64,000 bases of DNA from Sporodiniella umbellata (taxonomy: Eukaryota; Mucoromycota; Mucoromycetes; Mucorales; Rhizopodaceae), in the NCBI GenBank assembly GCA_025677835.1, contig JAIXMR010000105.1, positions 1-64,000 of the forward strand, read 5' to 3'. Shown here one piece after another: positions 49,086-62,200 of this stretch (positions are counted from its first letter, which is position 1; the number at the start of each line of letters is the position of its first letter). The position numbers were made by a program, and so were the translations under genes. Under the pieces are notes generated by a model. It was not told where the DNA came from. It worked only from the letters and a program-made list of their open reading frames with translations, and did no database searches.

Positions 49086-49559
49086 ATGTCGATAGAATTC
49101 CTAAGCCTAACACCCGAAGACGACGATTACGACTATCGATTGGATCAAGAAGAGGAGACGTATTATTGGGTGGACGACAGCGAATGTCAAGAGAACTTGG
49201 CTACGATCGTGACCCTCAGTCCTGAAGAATGCACAGTGGACGCTGAAAACCATCTTGTCTGTACCACCACCGATGCCCATGTTTTCTTTGAAGAGCTTGG
49301 CTATTTTACCGAAGAACCTGAGCCGATTGATCCAAGCCGCAATTATGAACTGGAGGCTCAAATCCTATTGGCCGAGCGCGACAAGACCCGCAAGAAGCAT
49401 GTTGAGCTATCAATGCCCTCACTTGTTGATGATACCCATACCCCATCCGATATTGCTTCCAACTGCTCGTCTTTTCATGCCCACGATACGTTTACGCCTG
49501 CTCATCTCCAGCTCTCCAAAGCATCCAGTTACACCTACGCTCCTTCCTATCTCACCTAA
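49086..49559 (+). CDS. Hypothetical acidic protein, single exon
   Basis: 157 aa, no intron. The start at 49086 is chosen because the in-frame sequence before it is a phenylalanine run from poly(T). The N-terminus is strongly acidic and tyrosine-rich (PEDDDYDYRLDQEEETYYW); there is a basic patch in the middle (ERDKTRKKH) and a Ser/Thr/His-rich tail. No signal peptide, membrane segment or known domain recognised. Codon use and GC content resemble the neighbouring genes more than the island, so it is probably a real gene. Function unknown. Confidence 0.65.
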   Translation: MSIEFLSLTPEDDDYDYRLDQEEETYYWVDDSECQENLATIVTLSPEECTVDAENHLVCTTTDAHVFFEELGYFTEEPEPIDPSRNYELEAQILLAERDKTRKKHVELSMPSLVDDTHTPSDIASNCSSFHAHDTFTPAHLQLSKASSYTYAPSYLT

Positions 49560-49966
49560 TATCTTTTAACACATACACATACACATACATACATATCCCC
49601 CAGCCATTTATTTATATATGACAAACAATCTATTTGTTTTTTTGTTTTGTTTTCTGTGTACGCATTCTTTTTAATAAACAAAAAAAAAGTTTTTCACTGT
49701 TTTTGAAAACAACAAATCCCTCCCTCCGCTTATGTTTTTGTTGATCAAAAGGGGGACGAAATCATCATCTGCGCCAACCATGACTTGTACCACAGCGCTT
49801 CGTGTTGGGTGAGAAAAAAAAGCTGATGATGATGATAATAATGATGATGCAAACGGAGTGTTAATGATTTCATCATAAAGATTTACACTTGTTCGGTTGT
49901 CTTTCTTTTCTATAGAATATTTTTTTATTATTATTATCATTATTACTCATCTATTTATTTATTCTG
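49560..49966. other. Intergenic spacer before Set9
   Basis: 407 bp: a short (ACATAC) run, an AATAAA at 49673-49678 as a possible polyadenylation signal for the upstream gene, and ATG/ATT trinucleotide runs. No gene seen. Confidence 0.4.
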
Positions 49967-51296
49967 ATGGACTTCAAGGCATCCACCCAGTACGATGATC
50001 TGCTAACTCATCTTTTTCTGGACAATCTACATCTTTGGTTTACCACCACCAAAACCAACCAGCTCTACCGCACACCTAGAATACGTAATACCAAGATACT
50101 AGCCATCGTACGTAAGCATGTGCTTGAGCGATCCAGAACAACCGAAGCCGTAGATGAACTGCTCGAGTAAGTCCCTTTCTCTCTTTTGGATCTAACCCAG
50201 CTATGTGTATAGAATGGATTATTTCAAACACTATTTATCTTGTAAGACATCAAAACAAACACAAGACTTTATTCAACTCATGGAACGTTACCTATGCATG
50301 TAAGTTCTTTCTAAATCTTGGACGGAACCCGTTTTGTTTACAAACCCCAAAGGTATATGCCGAACGCAGGGTATGAACTGAGCGAGACAACACGGTATTC
50401 AGAAAGAAAAACAGAGGCTTGTATGCTGGCTACCCGGGATTGGTGTAGAGGGGATGAGATAGTCTATTTGACGGGTTTGGCTGACTTTGAGCATGGGGTG
50501 TTGGGGCCTGCGAGGTTTGTCAACCATGATTGTGAGGCGAATTGCAAGGTAAGCCGGGATGATACAACGTGTGCTTACTGTGTGTAGTTTGTGATGTACG
50601 AAGAGAATTCTATCCTATTGCAGGTCAGGCGAGAGATTCGATGTGGAGAGGAAATCACAGTTTATTATGGCGATCATTACTTTGGCGAAAGGAACTGTGA
50701 ATGCAAATGTAGTACGTGTGAGAAGGGAGAAAGGAAGCGAAAGGCAACGATGATAGAAGCAGGTTTGTACGACAATAACAAAACAAAACTCACACCGAAT
50801 AGACATGTCGGAGCGTAAGAAACAACGGGTGATGAGTATCGATTTCATCTGCAATCCCTTGCTGAACCTGCTGGACCTCGAAAAGACCATCGTCGTTCAT
50901 TCTTCTGAGCTTTATTCACCTCCCCTGTCGACAAAAGCCGACTCAGCCGTAGCCCTTTCACCGGGCTCGCCCGAAAAAGAAAAAGACGATCTGCTGGACA
51001 GGTTCCTCGACGATATCTCTGATCTTTCCTCCGTCACTTCCTTTCTATCCGATAGTTCACTATCCCTGCCCAAAAAGAAAAAGAAACCATCCGCGCTTGA
51101 CTGTATCGCCTGCCATTCCCCCCTCGCTTCCATACCCGGAGGCTCCGGCGAACTTGCCACTTGGGCCTGGAGTCCGAGCGCTGTTTTTACCGATTGGTCG
51201 CCGAAACGTTGTCCGCGCTGTGAAAGACACTTTGCGATATTCGAATGGGAATGGCCTGAACGTAAATCTGAACTGCAAAGAAAAAAGAACGTATAA
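49967..51296 (+). CDS. SET9: Histone H4-K20 methyltransferase, Set9/SUV4-20 type, 5 exons
   Basis: Exons 49967-50166, 50213-50299, 50353-50548, 50588-50762, 50803-51296; 1,152 nt, 383 aa. N-terminal helical domain ([17 protein letters not shown]) then a SET domain: [26 protein letters not shown], the cofactor and active-site block [16 protein letters not shown], and [13 protein letters not shown]. Zinc-binding CECKCSTC closes the SET part. The C-terminus has a zinc-ribbon-like pair, CIAC and CPRC, followed by [14 protein letters not shown], as in fungal Set9 proteins. Set9 methylates H4K20 and supports Crb2/53BP1-type damage signalling in fission yeast (family knowledge). The segment between LTG and GPARF is shorter than in many homologues. 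Confidence 0.92.
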
Positions 51297-52099
51297 AGGA
51301 TAGACTTTGTAAATTTTTTCTTCTTTAAACGTAAATAATGTACAGTCAAATAAATAAATAAACTGAACCTCATTGGATATGGGATTCTTACCCTATTTCT
51401 TCTTTTTTTTTCTCTTGGGGGGAGTATCGCCACACGTTTTCAATTTACTCCAAAACACCCTATTTTTGAATCGCTTGACACAGCTATCTTTTAATGTTAC
51501 ATATCCAGTTGTATCTATTAATATAAAACCAAGTGAGAAGGGATACAATATGTCTATAGTTTACCTATAAAGTTTATGGCAACAAGTCTATTTGATTTGT
51601 AGTAGCTTTTTTTTAAAAACTAAATAAAGTCAGCGCTTGTGCCCAAACAGAACCACACAAAAAGAGGAATGTCCATATTGGCGGTATATGTGTAAAAGAC
51701 AATGTATATATAGCGAGTACCGTTTCATCTTTTCTATTGGCAACAGATGTTGATCGTTTTGAGCTATTTAAAAGATACAATAAAGACATTGGAGTAAAAA
51801 AAAAAAACTAACGGCGTTGCAAAAATGTTAGAGTCGGAAGTTAAGGATTTAATAATACCGGAAAGCTGTTGGTCCCTCATACATTTTTCCAACGGATGGA
51901 TTATTTCACTCAAGTTTTTCGATTAGCACAAAGAATAATAGAATAAGAGAAGCAATATTTACAGAAGAGCAAGAAGAATATCAAATACAAATTCTATTCT
52001 CCTGCCCTTTAGAAAAAATAAAATAAAGGGAATAAAAAAAATCGTAGTACTCTCAGAACCAAATAGGCTTTGTAGTAAAGTTTATCATAGACGTTTGTC
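51297..52099. other. Gene-poor spacer
   Basis: 800 bp, AT-rich, with AATAAATAAA near 51350 as a possible Set9 polyadenylation signal. No other feature recognised. Confidence 0.4.
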
Positions 52100-53440
52100 G
52101 TTTAATTCATTTTAAAGAGATACGGGCGCGTTGGTTTGGTGTTTCATAATAGCACTTTACGATCTGGCGCTTAGAATGACTACATAAGCTATAAAGACCA
52201 CTGATGAGTACATCGCTACAGACATTAGAAATCCTACCGAATAAACACTCATCACTCACAAACTGACTGCGCTTCCTATTTCCTTTAACTGTTACTCAAA
52301 ACTGTTCAATGGGGAGGTACATGGCTTTACAGTCTTTACTTTCTACTCTCCGTAACATCGACTCAAATTTATGAATAGAAGCATTATCCATAATGGTGTA
52401 AATTCCCTTAAAAGTTTCGCCAAAATCTATTACACTAAGAAGTTCGCCATAAACTTGATAAAGTGAGCAGTGGTCATATCTTTTGGCGCTGAATTATTGT
52501 CGGTAATAACGTCGTCAGCTTCTGAAGCCTCTGGACTAATCTTAGGTGCAGTTTTCTAATTGAATTTTCTCTCTTTTTTTGGCAGCATATTTTCTTTTCT
52601 TGGTCACGGTTTTCTCAGGATAGCGTGAACGATGTAAGACGAATGAACAGCCCTGATAACTGTATGAGAATGCGCTTTAATTTTCGATTGTTTTGCTATA
52701 GCAGAGCTGCCGCTTTTTGGCTTTGCTAAATTTATCGTATTAACACAATAAACGGGTTCCTCGATGAAAATACAGTTTTTGGTAAAATCGAGATCAGAAC
52801 CTTTTCCATTCCATAAAGCACTCGAATTTTGCATGTAGGCTTCCCATTGGATTTCTGATTTCAGTTTTAAACTTCGTTTTTTCTCAGTGGTGACCTTTGT
52901 GTTGAAATTGTTTAGTTAGACTATTTGTTGTGCTGTCTGAATGTAACTCGAGGATCGTTATCAATTAGCTCTTTCAAATGCTCATTATTTTTAGTTGTAA
53001 AAGAACTTTTTGGATTGCTGCTTTGTTCAGACTCTTATATTTAACCTACTCTATCTCTTTGTAATACTTTCGCTATCTTAGAAAAATACGGTGATTAATG
53101 CTTATGTCTTTTGCAACTTTGGCCACTGGTCCACATTCTTGAAGACTTTTCGAGCACATGGTCTTTGAATGTTTCTTTGGCAGAGTCACTGTATAAATTC
53201 AATGACGACTTCAAATTGCTAGGTCTCGACTGTTTCTTAACTGGTCTTTTGTAATTTTTCAAATTGTTTAATGCTTAGGTCGATTAGTTATTATTCCAAG
53301 AACCATATTGGAATCATCGACGTATTGAAACATCTTCGAATGGAACACAAACTCTTTCATCTTTATTAAGAATGTTTTACTGTCCGTCCTTATATAAAAG
53401 GTACTCATCATTATGCTGCACATTTGTTAGAGGGAGAGAG
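52100..53440 (-). pseudogene. Degenerate IS630/Tc1-mariner-like transposase, related to the island arms
   Basis: Read on the minus strand from about 53440: DEYLLYKDGQ (compare YFYYKDGQ in the arms), then RPSNLKSSLNLYSDSAKET, EHLKELIDNDPRV, then the DDE block DFTKNCIFIEEPVYC with HTVIRAVHSS, then PIEQF-stop-VTVKGNRKRSQFV and SDECLFGRISNVC, the usual C-terminus of Mucoromycota members. Many stops and frameshifts; boundaries approximate. It keeps the C-terminal part that the island arms lack, so it helps define the family. Confidence 0.7.
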
Positions 53441-53750
53441 GTACAAAAACAAAAGTAGAGGACATGGGACAATTTGATACAATTTTCCTGCTAATTTTAG
53501 TGAGCTAGTTCTATTTTATTTCCGACGTTTATTTCTTGAGAAAATACCAAAATCCATCGTTTTGGTTAAAAGAATAAATAGAATTCATATTGTTCTTTCC
53601 ACTCATTGGTTAAACCAATTGAAAATGAAAGAAAATAAATATAAAAAAAAAAAGATAAAAAAGATAAAAAAAGAAAAAGAAAAAGAAAAAACAAGTACAT
53701 TTAAAAATAACAAACAAAGAAACGATAATAGTACAAGCGAGAGAGATTAT
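53441..53750. other. Spacer with A-rich low-complexity tract
   Basis: 310 bp; 53640-53690 is nearly all A/G (Lys-rich if translated). No gene. Confidence 0.4.
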
Positions 53751-54497
53751 TTAGATGACAGCCCAGTTTTTTACAGCCGAAGTAACATAATCCAATACTT
53801 TGCAATCCTTTTCTTCCACAACGACTTTGCCGGGTAGTTTGTTTTGTAATTTTTCATAAGCAGAGAACTGAAGGGTAAAAAAATCGAGTTGACAACTACC
53901 AAAACTCCAACCTTCATCATCCACTCGAACACAACCATTGTGCTTTTTACCATCGGGTAACTTGACACCATCCAGTTGTTTTATATAGAGTTTGGTGCCC
54001 AGTTTGATATCGTTGGAGGCCACACTGACCCAAGGCGTTAAAGAATTGTTATCGCCTCCACCCAGACCATAAGGTGATTTTTGGCGATTGACTTTTAGAA
54101 AGGTGTCATCGCCGTGATCTAGATTTACCATGACTCCATTTTGAAGTAAGCCTGTACCTTCCATTTGAAATTTCTAAGAAAGGGGTTGTCAGCGAAAGCT
54201 GTCTATATATATATATATATATATATGTACCTCATATGTATGTTCTGACACTTTAGCAATGGTTTCTCCTTTATCTGTCTTGAGCAGTTTATTCTTGATA
54301 CCTGTCAGGGTGACTCTTTTGCCATTGTTCAACATGTCCAGATCTCCTTCTTTAGGTATCCAATACTGTGTTAGGGATGCCTTTTTGTAACATGACTTGA
54401 GATCTCTGGTTCTCAATATTGGCTGACAATCAGCCAAAGAAACAAAGAGAAAAATAAAACATGTAGTCCATGTTAATGCTGAGTAGTATCTATACAT
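53751..54497 (-). CDS. Secreted 3D / double-psi beta-barrel protein, 2 exons
   Basis: Exons on the minus strand 54497-54231 and 54173-53751; 690 nt, 229 aa. An N-terminal hydrophobic signal (ALTWTTCFIFLFVSLADC) indicates secretion. The second exon carries the core GTKLYIKQLDGVKLPDG, then HNGCVRVDDEGWSFGSC, then QLDFF, matching the three-aspartate 3D domain, a double-psi barrel fold related to RlpA, expansins and MltA. Family members act on or bind cell-wall polysaccharide, but the fungal ones are largely uncharacterised, so catalysis is not claimed. The intron contains a (TA)n run at 54205-54227 beside the donor. Confidence 0.82.
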
Positions 54498-54517
54498 GTC
54501 GATAAAAGATATTTTAA

Positions 54518-54554
<37 letters not shown>

Positions 54555-57500
54555 ACCGGCTCAAGATGTATAAATAAAAAAGAATGCGTTCGACGCTTTG
54601 ATGATAGAAAAAATATATGCAAATGAAAAGAAAACTATTGAAAGGGCTATTATATATAAATCTTGTATTCAGGAGATAAACTTTTTTTAATTCAACAGTT
54701 GTTGCCATTAATTACAAAAGGAGAGAAAACCGCAAGGACTCTGATAGCTTTTTGAGTATCAGTGTTGATTATTAGCAATACTACCTTTTATAGATTACAG
54801 TCAGTTAACCTGCATTGTATACTTTTTTGCTACTTACAATTGCGGCTTGTTTTCAAACAAATAAAGAAACTAAGCTTTTATTGGTTTTGAAATTGAACGA
54901 TAATCAGAACGAGTCTTTTAATGAATAGATTCTATTTCTTTTATACTCTATATGCATACTCCCCATTGGAAAATAATTACCAAAGTATATTTTATCAAAG
55001 GCATATTAAAGAGGAGAAGAATGGAGGGGAGGAGTGGGGGCACTCTAGATCTTCTATATATATAAACTTGGTACCTTTTTTCGTTTCTAGGTAGTTCGGA
55101 TGTAGCCAAGTAACTTCCCCTTTTTCCCAATTACATCCGTTTATGGGTTGCCACGGTGACAGTGGCAGGACAAAGCGGAGATTGTAATTTAGCCGAGTTG
55201 GGTTTACAAAAGTTACGATAGGTCAAAAGACCCATATAATTATAATTGCCACTATTTTGATGTTTCTTGGTTAAGAATCTTGTATTAGAAAAACAGGATA
55301 AAATAGTAATAAAACGATTGGGGAACCAACAGTCTTTTTTTTTCATTAAAAAAAAGAAACAATAGGGGAAGAAAAGGAGAATAAGGGATCCGAGTACATG
55401 TCCTTTACTTTGCTAGATCGGTCATAGCATTTCTTGACATAAAAAGTTTTATAGACCCTTTTCCTGTCACTTATTCTCGGTACCCCCGCCCACAAAAACA
55501 ATTGCCTTGGATTGAGAACTTTGATAATTAACGTAATTTTGCGTGCTCAATTATCATCCAAGTCTTTTTTTTTTCTATTAAAGGTTGTGTTTATGCAATG
55601 TATTCTCCTCTTTTTTATGATTCATATTTAATGAATGGAACACCTTTTTGTTTTCAAAAACAAACAAAATGGCACCATCTCTATCTCCTCTGTGTTTTCA
55701 CAGGTTGTATCTGTGTTAAACGGTCGAATTTTGCGTTTCCCCTCCCTCGAAAAGGAGCCGTTCGTTACTACAAACAGAATGGATCAAATGGTCACCAAAT
55801 AAGGGAAAAAAATTTATAGAAAGCGCGGGAAAACTTCATAGTCACACTTCCAATGGTTTGCTTGCTCCGACCGCAACTATAAAAACCAAGGTAACCCCAG
55901 CAGTTTTTTTTCTTTTCTTATTCGATATTAACTTAATCAAATATGATTAAAGGACGCTAAAGAAAAAAGATCTCTTTTTTCTTTGTCTTTGAAAGTATAA
56001 GATCGAACTCACAAGATGGTCGTATCTATTTAGCGTGCAGCTAATCTATCTGCCGCCGAAATCGTAGACTTATCCACATTCTGTCTATTTAAATTACATA
56101 ACTAAATGAAAAACCAAAAAAAAAAAAACCCTCGAGACGGACATTGAAATTTTTTCCTTTTTGCTTTTTTCGTTCTGCGTTTAAAAAAAGAATGTGGACA
56201 AAGTCACTGTAGTATAGCTAAGCACTTGTTTGCCACAAGTGTTCAAACGGCTGACAATCCAAAAAAAAAGGAGGAGCGTTTCAAACAACTCTAAGTTCAG
56301 ACTCTACTTCCACTCTATTCTTGTTTGCAGTCTCTAACGAGATAAAAGCATTTTTTGAAATGAAGTTTGGCAGATAAAGCAGACATTGATAACGCAAAAG
56401 CCTCGAGTTAAAATTGAATAACCCAAATTACGGTTCATGTCACGGTAAGGGGGACTACAGACAAACAATAGCAATATATGCAATTGAGCTGCCCAGCCTG
56501 GATTAGTCTTGGGTAGAGAATGCAAGTTTCTTGCAAAAAAAGGTTTTATTGTTTATTTAATTTACCTCAAAATCGTTTATAGCTAAAGTTTTTCATTTCA
56601 GCAGTAAAGAGTTGTGCTTAAATGTGTTTTCAAAAAAAAAAAAGCAAATCAATGTAACCTAACAAAAGCCATTAATAGTAGCGTTTAGGATTTTTTTATT
56701 AAAGCTTATCATTTTTTTATGCATTGGATAAGTCTTCCTCCCCCTTATGCTTTGTTCTTGCTTGAGGAGCGTATTTATTTTGGGGAGACAAAGCAATGCA
56801 AATAATCAAGATTGTAGACTCTTGAAGTATGGTTTCGATCGTTCTGTTTTTATATTTTTTTTGGGTCTATTGAACGCTAGAAAGTAGATTTTAAGCTATA
56901 AAGGTGATCGTCAAAGCGAGTATCACTGAAATAAAAAAAGATCATCTAAAGACCCTCTAGAAAATGTTTACCCCTCTTTTATTTTTAGAAATATAATAAA
57001 GACCTTAACAAGGCATATCCCTGGACTGTCATTGTAACCAAGTAAAGGCGGTTTTACTGAAACAGTGGTATCCTGTAGTGTACATATAAAGATCTACTTT
57101 GCGGATAGTATTAAAGTTTATTTTTGCTCGCTTTTTTAAATATATTATGTAGTTTTTTTGTAAATTAGTATACTTTGATTGTATGCTATCAAAAGACAGT
57201 GCATGTGCATGATTGTATCTTTAAGCAAGTCTGTTCCAGTTGATATGGTACGCTTACGATTCTTAACCCCATCAAAAGAGATAAAACAAAACCTGTCCAA
57301 CCAAATGGTTTTATAGAACGTTTTTCTACAGTTATTGGGTATATACCGTCTCAAGAGGCAAAGTTGTTTGCTAAAAGGTTTTTTTTTTTTTAGAGTTTTA
57401 TAACGGAATGTTGCATAAAGTGCTTTTTGTCTGTTTTGTGTGAGAAATATATTGTGGGAGGTCTTGTCTAAAAAAAAAGCAAAGACCGCAAATGTAACCT

Positions 57501-57781
57501 ACTTTCCCCAAAAAAAAGGAACCCTGAAATTTAAGCTTATTGCGAGTGAAGTCATGGATATATCAAAACACACAATGATCAAATCAAAAAGAGAAAAAAC
57601 AAGAAAAGCGTCATCGTCTTACTACTGGTATACGAATGTGTAACCCGTATGAGCTGTTTACAACAAGTGATGCATGTTTTTATTTTTTACTTTTTTATTT
57701 TTTTTTAATACATACTTTTTCAGTTATTCTTATTTTATCTGAATTATTTTTAGATGCGTAGTGAATCACGCAAAAAAGCAA
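54498..57781. other. 3.3-kb gene-poor stretch
   Basis: Contains a (GA)n microsatellite at 54522-54552, many A/T runs and only short frames without recognisable similarity (for example 55131-55346 on minus and 55598-55819 on plus). No RNA gene or transposon recognised. The part just before 57782 is poly(T)-rich and probably holds the zinc-finger gene promoter. Confidence 0.45.
54522..54552. repeat. (GA)n microsatellite
   Basis: About 15 GA units, 25 bp upstream of the 3D-protein start (CT-rich on its coding strand, likely 5' UTR or promoter). Confidence 0.9.
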
Positions 57782-58959
57782 ATGAACAATACAGTAGAAT
57801 ATCGGCCTGAAGGATCTAAAAAATACTCAAGCACAACCAATGCTGTATCCACTGACATGCTCCTTTTACAGACTAATGCATCACCTTTTCCCCTAAAATC
57901 ACTTGGAGAAAATAGCAATTCCAACAATGAAGGTTTCTCGTCCATGTCACCTGCTTTTATATTCGATCAACAACTGTATGGTAACAATTTAGAAGAAAAC
58001 GCTCAAGATAAAGTTGTAGCTTCCAATGCAAACAATTTTGATCCAAGCCTGTCAGTGCAAAATGTACCAAGCAATCAACTGGACGGTTTTCTCTTGAACC
58101 AACTTACTCAAAACGATATGGACATCCTTCTCTCACTTTCTATTGTACCTGAGACTGAGAACACCAACGTATTGCAGACATCTACTTTTTACCAGTCTAA
58201 CAGGAACACAGCCGAAAATGGGTCTATAAGCAACGAGCTTTTCAATCATAAAAGTTTGTTCGAACCACAAGATGATGGTGCTTATTTTGATCAAGACTTC
58301 TTGGAAAACGCATCCAAACTATTAATAGAAAGCCCACCAGACCCGACACACCGTCTGCTTCCAGAAGCTAACCAGGGGGAATACCGGGTATGTTTATGGA
58401 CTAATTGCGGACATGTCTTTCCCGATCTACAGATGTTGATTACCCATCTGAGCGAAGTTCATATGGGAAAAGGAAAGGCAACCTATCGATGTGAATGGGA
58501 AGGATGTCCTAGAATTATGAACCCATTCACTAAACGTCACAAGATGTATGCACATCTTCGGATACATACTGGAGAACGTCCTTTTATATGTCCACACCCA
58601 GGTAAATATAAATCTATATATAAAAGGATTGAGTTTTCGAGATGGACCATTTAAAAAAAAAATGCTTAGGATGTCAAAAACAATTCACTCGACCTGATTC
58701 TTTAACGAATCATATCAAAACACATTCAAAGATCAAAACGTTTGTTTGTTCATGGGAGGGGTGTGATAAGGCTTATTTTTATTCAAGATCTTTAAAAAAG
58801 CACGAAGGAACGCATATCTCACCAAAGTCAGAGAAATCAGAATACCAAGCATCTTCTACTAAGCCAAACACCATACCCGAAGTTATCCATCCATTATTTG
58901 TACCTGTATACCAAAATATTGTAGAGTTTACAAATGGTCATTACAACTATCTTGCATGA
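57782..58959 (+). CDS. Four-finger C2H2 zinc-finger protein, 2 exons
   Basis: Exons 57782-58601 and 58670-58959; 1,110 nt, 369 aa. About 200 residues of Asn/Ser/Gln-rich acidic sequence, typical of an activation region, precede four C2H2 fingers: CLWTNCGHVF...HLSEVH, CEWEGCPRIM...HLRIHTGERPF, CPHPGCQKQF...HIKTH and CSWEGCDKAY...HEGTH. The longer Cys-Cys spacing (C-x4-C) and the W-x-x-C pattern in the first two fingers resemble the GLI/ZIC and fungal Ace/Rim101-like groups. The phase-1 intron splits finger 3 exactly at its first cysteine block. Start: the first in-frame ATG. A nuclear DNA-binding regulator is inferred; target unknown. Confidence 0.88.
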
Positions 58960-59209
58960 AAAAGACATGCTACTTTTTGTTGTTGTTGTCGTTTTTATGT
59001 TCAAAACAAGGAAGCAAAAGTATATATAAAAGTACCAAGGGGGCATACGTAGACTAGAAGTACAGTGTATATGATTTTGCTTTGAATATTAGCTGCCTAG
59101 ACGGTATATGATAAAACTTGGCTGTTTCAAATTGTAATACGTATACTGTATATGTATTGTTTTGTTTTTTTTCTTCCAAAAAAAAAAAAAATCAATAAAA
59201 GGTTTATTA

Positions 59210-62200
59210 TTATCGGTCTGTTTGTGATTCCAATAGATCCCACACTACTTGAACCAACCGATCTAAATGTAAAGTGATATTTTCATGCACTAGTCCTGGA
59301 ATTCTCTCTCTCTTTAAGCCAAGCCATTCTACAGGAGGTGTTGCATCTCCCATCACCTGCAGCTGGGGCTGAAAGTTGACAGCTTCTAGAGCTTGATATT
59401 GGTATTTTTCAACGTTTTCAAACTCGACTACTAGCCCGCCTTCTTCTTGGGGCACGCTGATCTCAAGAACCACCTGAGGCTCCTTATCAGGTTCTTCAGA
59501 AACTTCACTATTTTTTTTTCCTGGTGAATGACCAATCAAAGACGACTTTCGACTGCTATTTGAGTCTTCATCCAGCGGACTAGAGACACTCAGGGGTGTG
59601 CTTGGGTCTCCAAAGAGCTGTAGTTTTTCAGGCGTTGTGTCGAGTACGCGTGAGATTTGTAGATTAAACATGTTGATCATTTCTTGGAGTTGCTTGATCA
59701 GCCCCAGATTTAACGATACACTTACTCGACCGGCAAACTCAGAATCGAATTTATGTTTAATGTCTGACTCCAGCTGCGTAGAAGCCATGTTGATTTGCGT
59801 CCCAGGTATACCAAATATTTTGGTGCCACCAAAGTTTTTGGGTGTGGCAGTACCTGATGAAACAGTAGGATTATTGTAGCGTGACATCAGCTCCAACCCA
59901 GGTACATTCTTGGCTAATGCTGCACCATCCAATGTGATGATCAAAGTACGGACAATACCTTCTCTTGTTGGCGGTTGTTCCTCTAAGTGAATCTTGAATT
60001 GTTTGGCTCTTATATCCACATTATCTGTATCTTGAAACTGGCTAGGGTATATTACCACTTCCAAAGCATGGATGTGTAAATCTACTTGACTACGTACACT
60101 GGCATTTCGATAGCTTTCTTGCTTTGACCCTGTGGTTTTCTTTTGGATAAAACTCGAGTCGATTGGGCTGTTTTCATAAGAAATACCCGCTTCTAGCTTT
60201 TTTTTTTCAAGTAACTCATTAAATTTTTGCATCATCGTGAGTATCACCGGTACTGTCTTAATGGAAAGTCGGGCTATCAGCGTTTCCATCAAAATTGACA
60301 TTTGAAGATCATCTTTTCCATCTCTGTTTTCAAGTTCAGCTGTGAGTTCAATTGACTGCTGTACACAGTCCAGTAGGTTCTGATACTCGTATTCAAATGT
60401 AGCTTGGAACCCTCCTGAGCGAATATAAGCGGCCGACTTTTTAGTGGGGTTTGTGTTGGTTTGATCGATGCGAGCTTTAATCAAAATAGGCTTAATCAGA
60501 CCAGAGCCTGTTAACCTTCCTTCAGCAATGATCTGAACATCACCTAAAGAAAATCCAAAACCTTTTGACCGAAAAGGTATATGGTGGGCTTGAAGTAATA
60601 GGTCTTGAGGTAAAAATGTGATTTTACCAATAGCCTGGCCAAGGTCCACACTAAGCTCCAGTTTTTTGAGACGCAATGCAATATGCTTTGAAAAAGGAAC
60701 ATGGGTAGACTCTATAGTGGGTTCTATATCTGTTTTGGAATGGTTTAGGGAAAGTAAAGAAATGCTCTTTGGTAGTGGTGAGATGATGTCCCCGTCTTCT
60801 GACAAATGGGGCTGCACTATCCAACAGTTATAAAGTACTAACAAATCCTGTAGATGTCTCATATTCAAATCTCCTGTTATTTCTGGTAGGTCAAACGATA
60901 TGGATATATCATCGCTTGTGTTGCCCTCTTTACGTTGAGAAGTTAAAGAAGCATTAAACGCAGCGCAGTCAATCTTAGCATCAAAACAAGCCTCGGGTGA
61001 AAAGTGATGTTTTATCATCGTGGTGATTGTTCTGAGAGACCCAATACAGCTGATAGTTCTAGACGTTGTATCTTTCGAAAAGGTATTTATCAAAAATTCG
61101 CTCTCTTCCCATCCTAAAGAGCAAACCACTTTTGAGGTGGGCTGACAGCTTAAGTCTAGGTGTGTCTTGGAAAGACGTAGTAAAAGCGAGGCATTAAGGT
61201 TGGAGTCGATTTCTGCCTGTGTACCCATATCGGCCTTTCTTTCGCTTGACTGCTGAATACCAAATTTCAGGCCTTCAGACACTTCGCATAAAAACAAAAC
61301 GAGGGCAGGATGAAGCGTATTGGCGCTCTCGCAAATAAGGACGTCAGCATGAAGACGCTTGGGTAGATTTGCAATTGAGGCATGGGCCCCTAAAGGTACT
61401 TGTGAGGTGATTCTTGTCATAAGTCCAGGGATGTATAGAGTGGCCATGTTTCCGTCGATAATCTTGGGGTCAAATCCGGCACGGATTCTAAGACTTTTGT
61501 TTCTAGTACTTGTCTTGTGTGTTTCCCAAGAGTTACTTTTTGGATACATACGAATAGTGCCGGTTTTACATTCAAGTTTGCACTCGATGTTCAGCTGCAC
61601 AGCTTCAGTTTGTAATACTGGGTCCGTATCTTCAGATAAAGAAGGTTGTAGCGCCTTCATTTTAAAGTTTGTTTTTTCGGCAAATGAATCCACTCGATCT
61701 TTACTCTTCATATAAATAACTCCTAAAGTATTGATGTAGTCTGCTATAGTGCCATCAACATCGGCATCAAATCCGCCTACTTGGGCATTAGCTGCAATTT
61801 CTTGTATGTTATCTATATTAGAAGCAGAGACTTGGCAGTATATTAAGGGAAGAGTGATGTGATTCATATGTTGATGGTTCTCGGCAAGAAAGTGCTCAGA
61901 TTTGCTTTGATCAAATTGTTTTACAAACTGTAAAGCTGTATTTTCAAGCTGGAGTGTACCCTTGTCTACACTTTTTGTACAAAAGTCAATGGATGCAACA
62001 GAAAGGAGTAAGGCATCTACATCTTTACAGGTGCTTGGTAGCGGTATATCCGACTGCTCGTCTAAAGGAATAGCTACCCCTAAGCGGCGCACCTGTAGAC
62101 TAATAATCTTCCCCTCTAGTATAGAGTGCGTTTCCTCTTGGAAAGTTTTTGGCCATTCATTTTTCGCAGAAATAGTTTGAACTAGTCGCTTTGTACTTTC

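Noticed and set aside
55131..55346. Minus-strand frame ending in LCPATVTVATHKRM as a gene
   Set aside because: 71 codons, no domain, no convincing upstream exon; the AT-rich context gives such frames by chance.
55598..55819. Plus-strand 73-codon frame
   Set aside because: No recognisable similarity and no supporting splice or promoter context.
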